Shown here: positions 63,783-64,000 of the stretch, piece by piece | Position numbering within the stretch: the first letter of the stretch is position 1 | Layout: each line of letters begins with the position of its first letter | Assembly (NCBI RefSeq): GCF_001637205.1 | Contig: NZ_LVJH01000017.1 | Span: 186,001-250,000 of the forward strand | Direction: 5' to 3' | Length of the DNA stretch: 64,000 bases | Source: Paenibacillus glacialis | GTDB lineage: Bacteria > Bacillota > Bacilli > Paenibacillales > Paenibacillaceae | The notes under the pieces: generated by a model | Database searches by the model: none | The model's input: only the letters and a program-made list of their open reading frames with translations | Told to the model about the DNA's origin: nothing | Position numbers and translations under genes: made by a program

Positions 63783-64000
63783 CTAAAAGTTCGGACCACT
63801 CACACCATCCTCAATAATGGTTTTCTCCTTAGGAACAATCGGCTGGTCTTTATCCATCTTATTCTCGGGGTGAATGCCAATCAGCGTCTTCTGTGGAAGG
63901 TACGTGTCGTGGGAGATGCGCTTTCGTTCTTTGACGATACCATCGACCTTTTTAATCTGATAGGTATCAATGATATAACCCGCTTTTCCATTTTGTATGA
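63783..64000 (-). CDS. C-terminal part of a probable VanW-family protein (5' part outside window)
   Basis: Reading the minus strand from the right edge, a frame is open for 71 residues and stops at 63783. The chain starts IQNGKAGYIIDTYQIKKVDG, continues IVKERKRISHDTYLPQKTLI, and ends EDGVSGPNF. The alternating pattern G-x-x-V-x-x-x-x-I-S-x-D-x-Y-x-P is that of the C-terminus of VanW/YoaR-type envelope proteins with a G5-like end, common in Paenibacillus. The rest of the gene lies beyond 64000. Family call is from a short fragment. Confidence 0.6.
   Translation of the reverse strand, partial: IQNGKAGYIIDTYQIKKVDGIVKERKRISHDTYLPQKTLIGIHPENKMDKDQPIVPKEKTIIEDGVSGPNF

Noticed and set aside
63551..63799. 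82-codon minus-strand frame across the nested inverted repeat
   Set aside because: Starts with GTG inside the C-terminal end of the VanW-like gene and passes through both arms of the repeat; no ribosome-binding site.
1..64000. CRISPR arrays, tRNA or rRNA genes, insertion sequences, prophage genes
   Set aside because: I looked for regularly spaced repeats, cloverleaf-like sequences and transposase or integrase motifs and saw none; short repeats found are listed separately.

Overview
The window looks like the chromosome of an endospore-forming, flagellated Paenibacillus-type member of the Bacillales. Evidence: an alpha/beta-type spore protein, SLH-anchored surface proteins, sigma-A and sigma-D type promoters, an RF2 gene with the classic +1 frameshift, and the gene order degS-degU-comFA-comFC-yvyF-flgM-flgN-flgK-flgL-yviE-fliW-csrA-hag-flaG-fliD-fliS-fliT-hpf-secA-prfB known from Bacillus. 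Almost everything is on the plus strand. I see no tRNA, rRNA, CRISPR array, transposase or phage gene.

Layout. 1-12 kb: the C-terminal part of a large Ig-like surface protein (cut by the left edge), a small secreted protein, a spore protein, metK behind a compact terminator leader, a 1325-residue SLH surface protein and a 905-residue secreted phosphodiester glycosidase-type protein. 12-18 kb: the DegS/DegU two-component pair and the late-competence genes comFA and comFC; comFB is absent and a repeat-rich spacer lies in its place. 18-30 kb: late flagellar genes with sigma-D promoters, the FliW-CsrA-flagellin control circuit, and a flagellin lysine methylase next to the flagellin gene. 30-36 kb: ribosome hibernation factor, SecA, RF2 and a YitT-family membrane protein. 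36-45 kb: arginine biosynthesis from glutamate, argC-J-B-D-F-G-H. 45-61 kb: a type IV pilus cluster with two prepilin-like minor subunits, a PilX-like protein, PilB, PilT, PilC, a major pilin, a prepilin peptidase, a PilM-PilN fusion and PilO, interrupted by an oppositely oriented gene for a 1411-residue secreted protein. 61-63 kb: a YhbD-like regulator with two bactofilins. At the right edge, minus strand, is the C-terminus of a probable VanW-family protein.

How the parts fit. DegS/DegU, FlgM and CsrA/FliW are regulators of motility and competence placed next to their targets. ComFA/ComFC act in DNA uptake after a pilus brings DNA to the membrane, so the pilus cluster may serve uptake, surface motility or adhesion; the presence of PilT implies retraction. 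PilB carries a tandem N-terminal motif typical of c-di-GMP-binding MshEN domains, and bactofilins are encoded just downstream, suggesting second-messenger control and cytoskeletal placement of the pilus.

Most unusual non-coding signals: a roughly 84-bp palindromic repeat family with three copies, two of them in front of arg genes; a structured RNA candidate between secA and prfB; a prepilin peptidase leader with a possible Shine-Dalgarno-sequestering switch; tandem dyads in front of the minor-pilin operon; and a nested perfect inverted repeat at the right edge.
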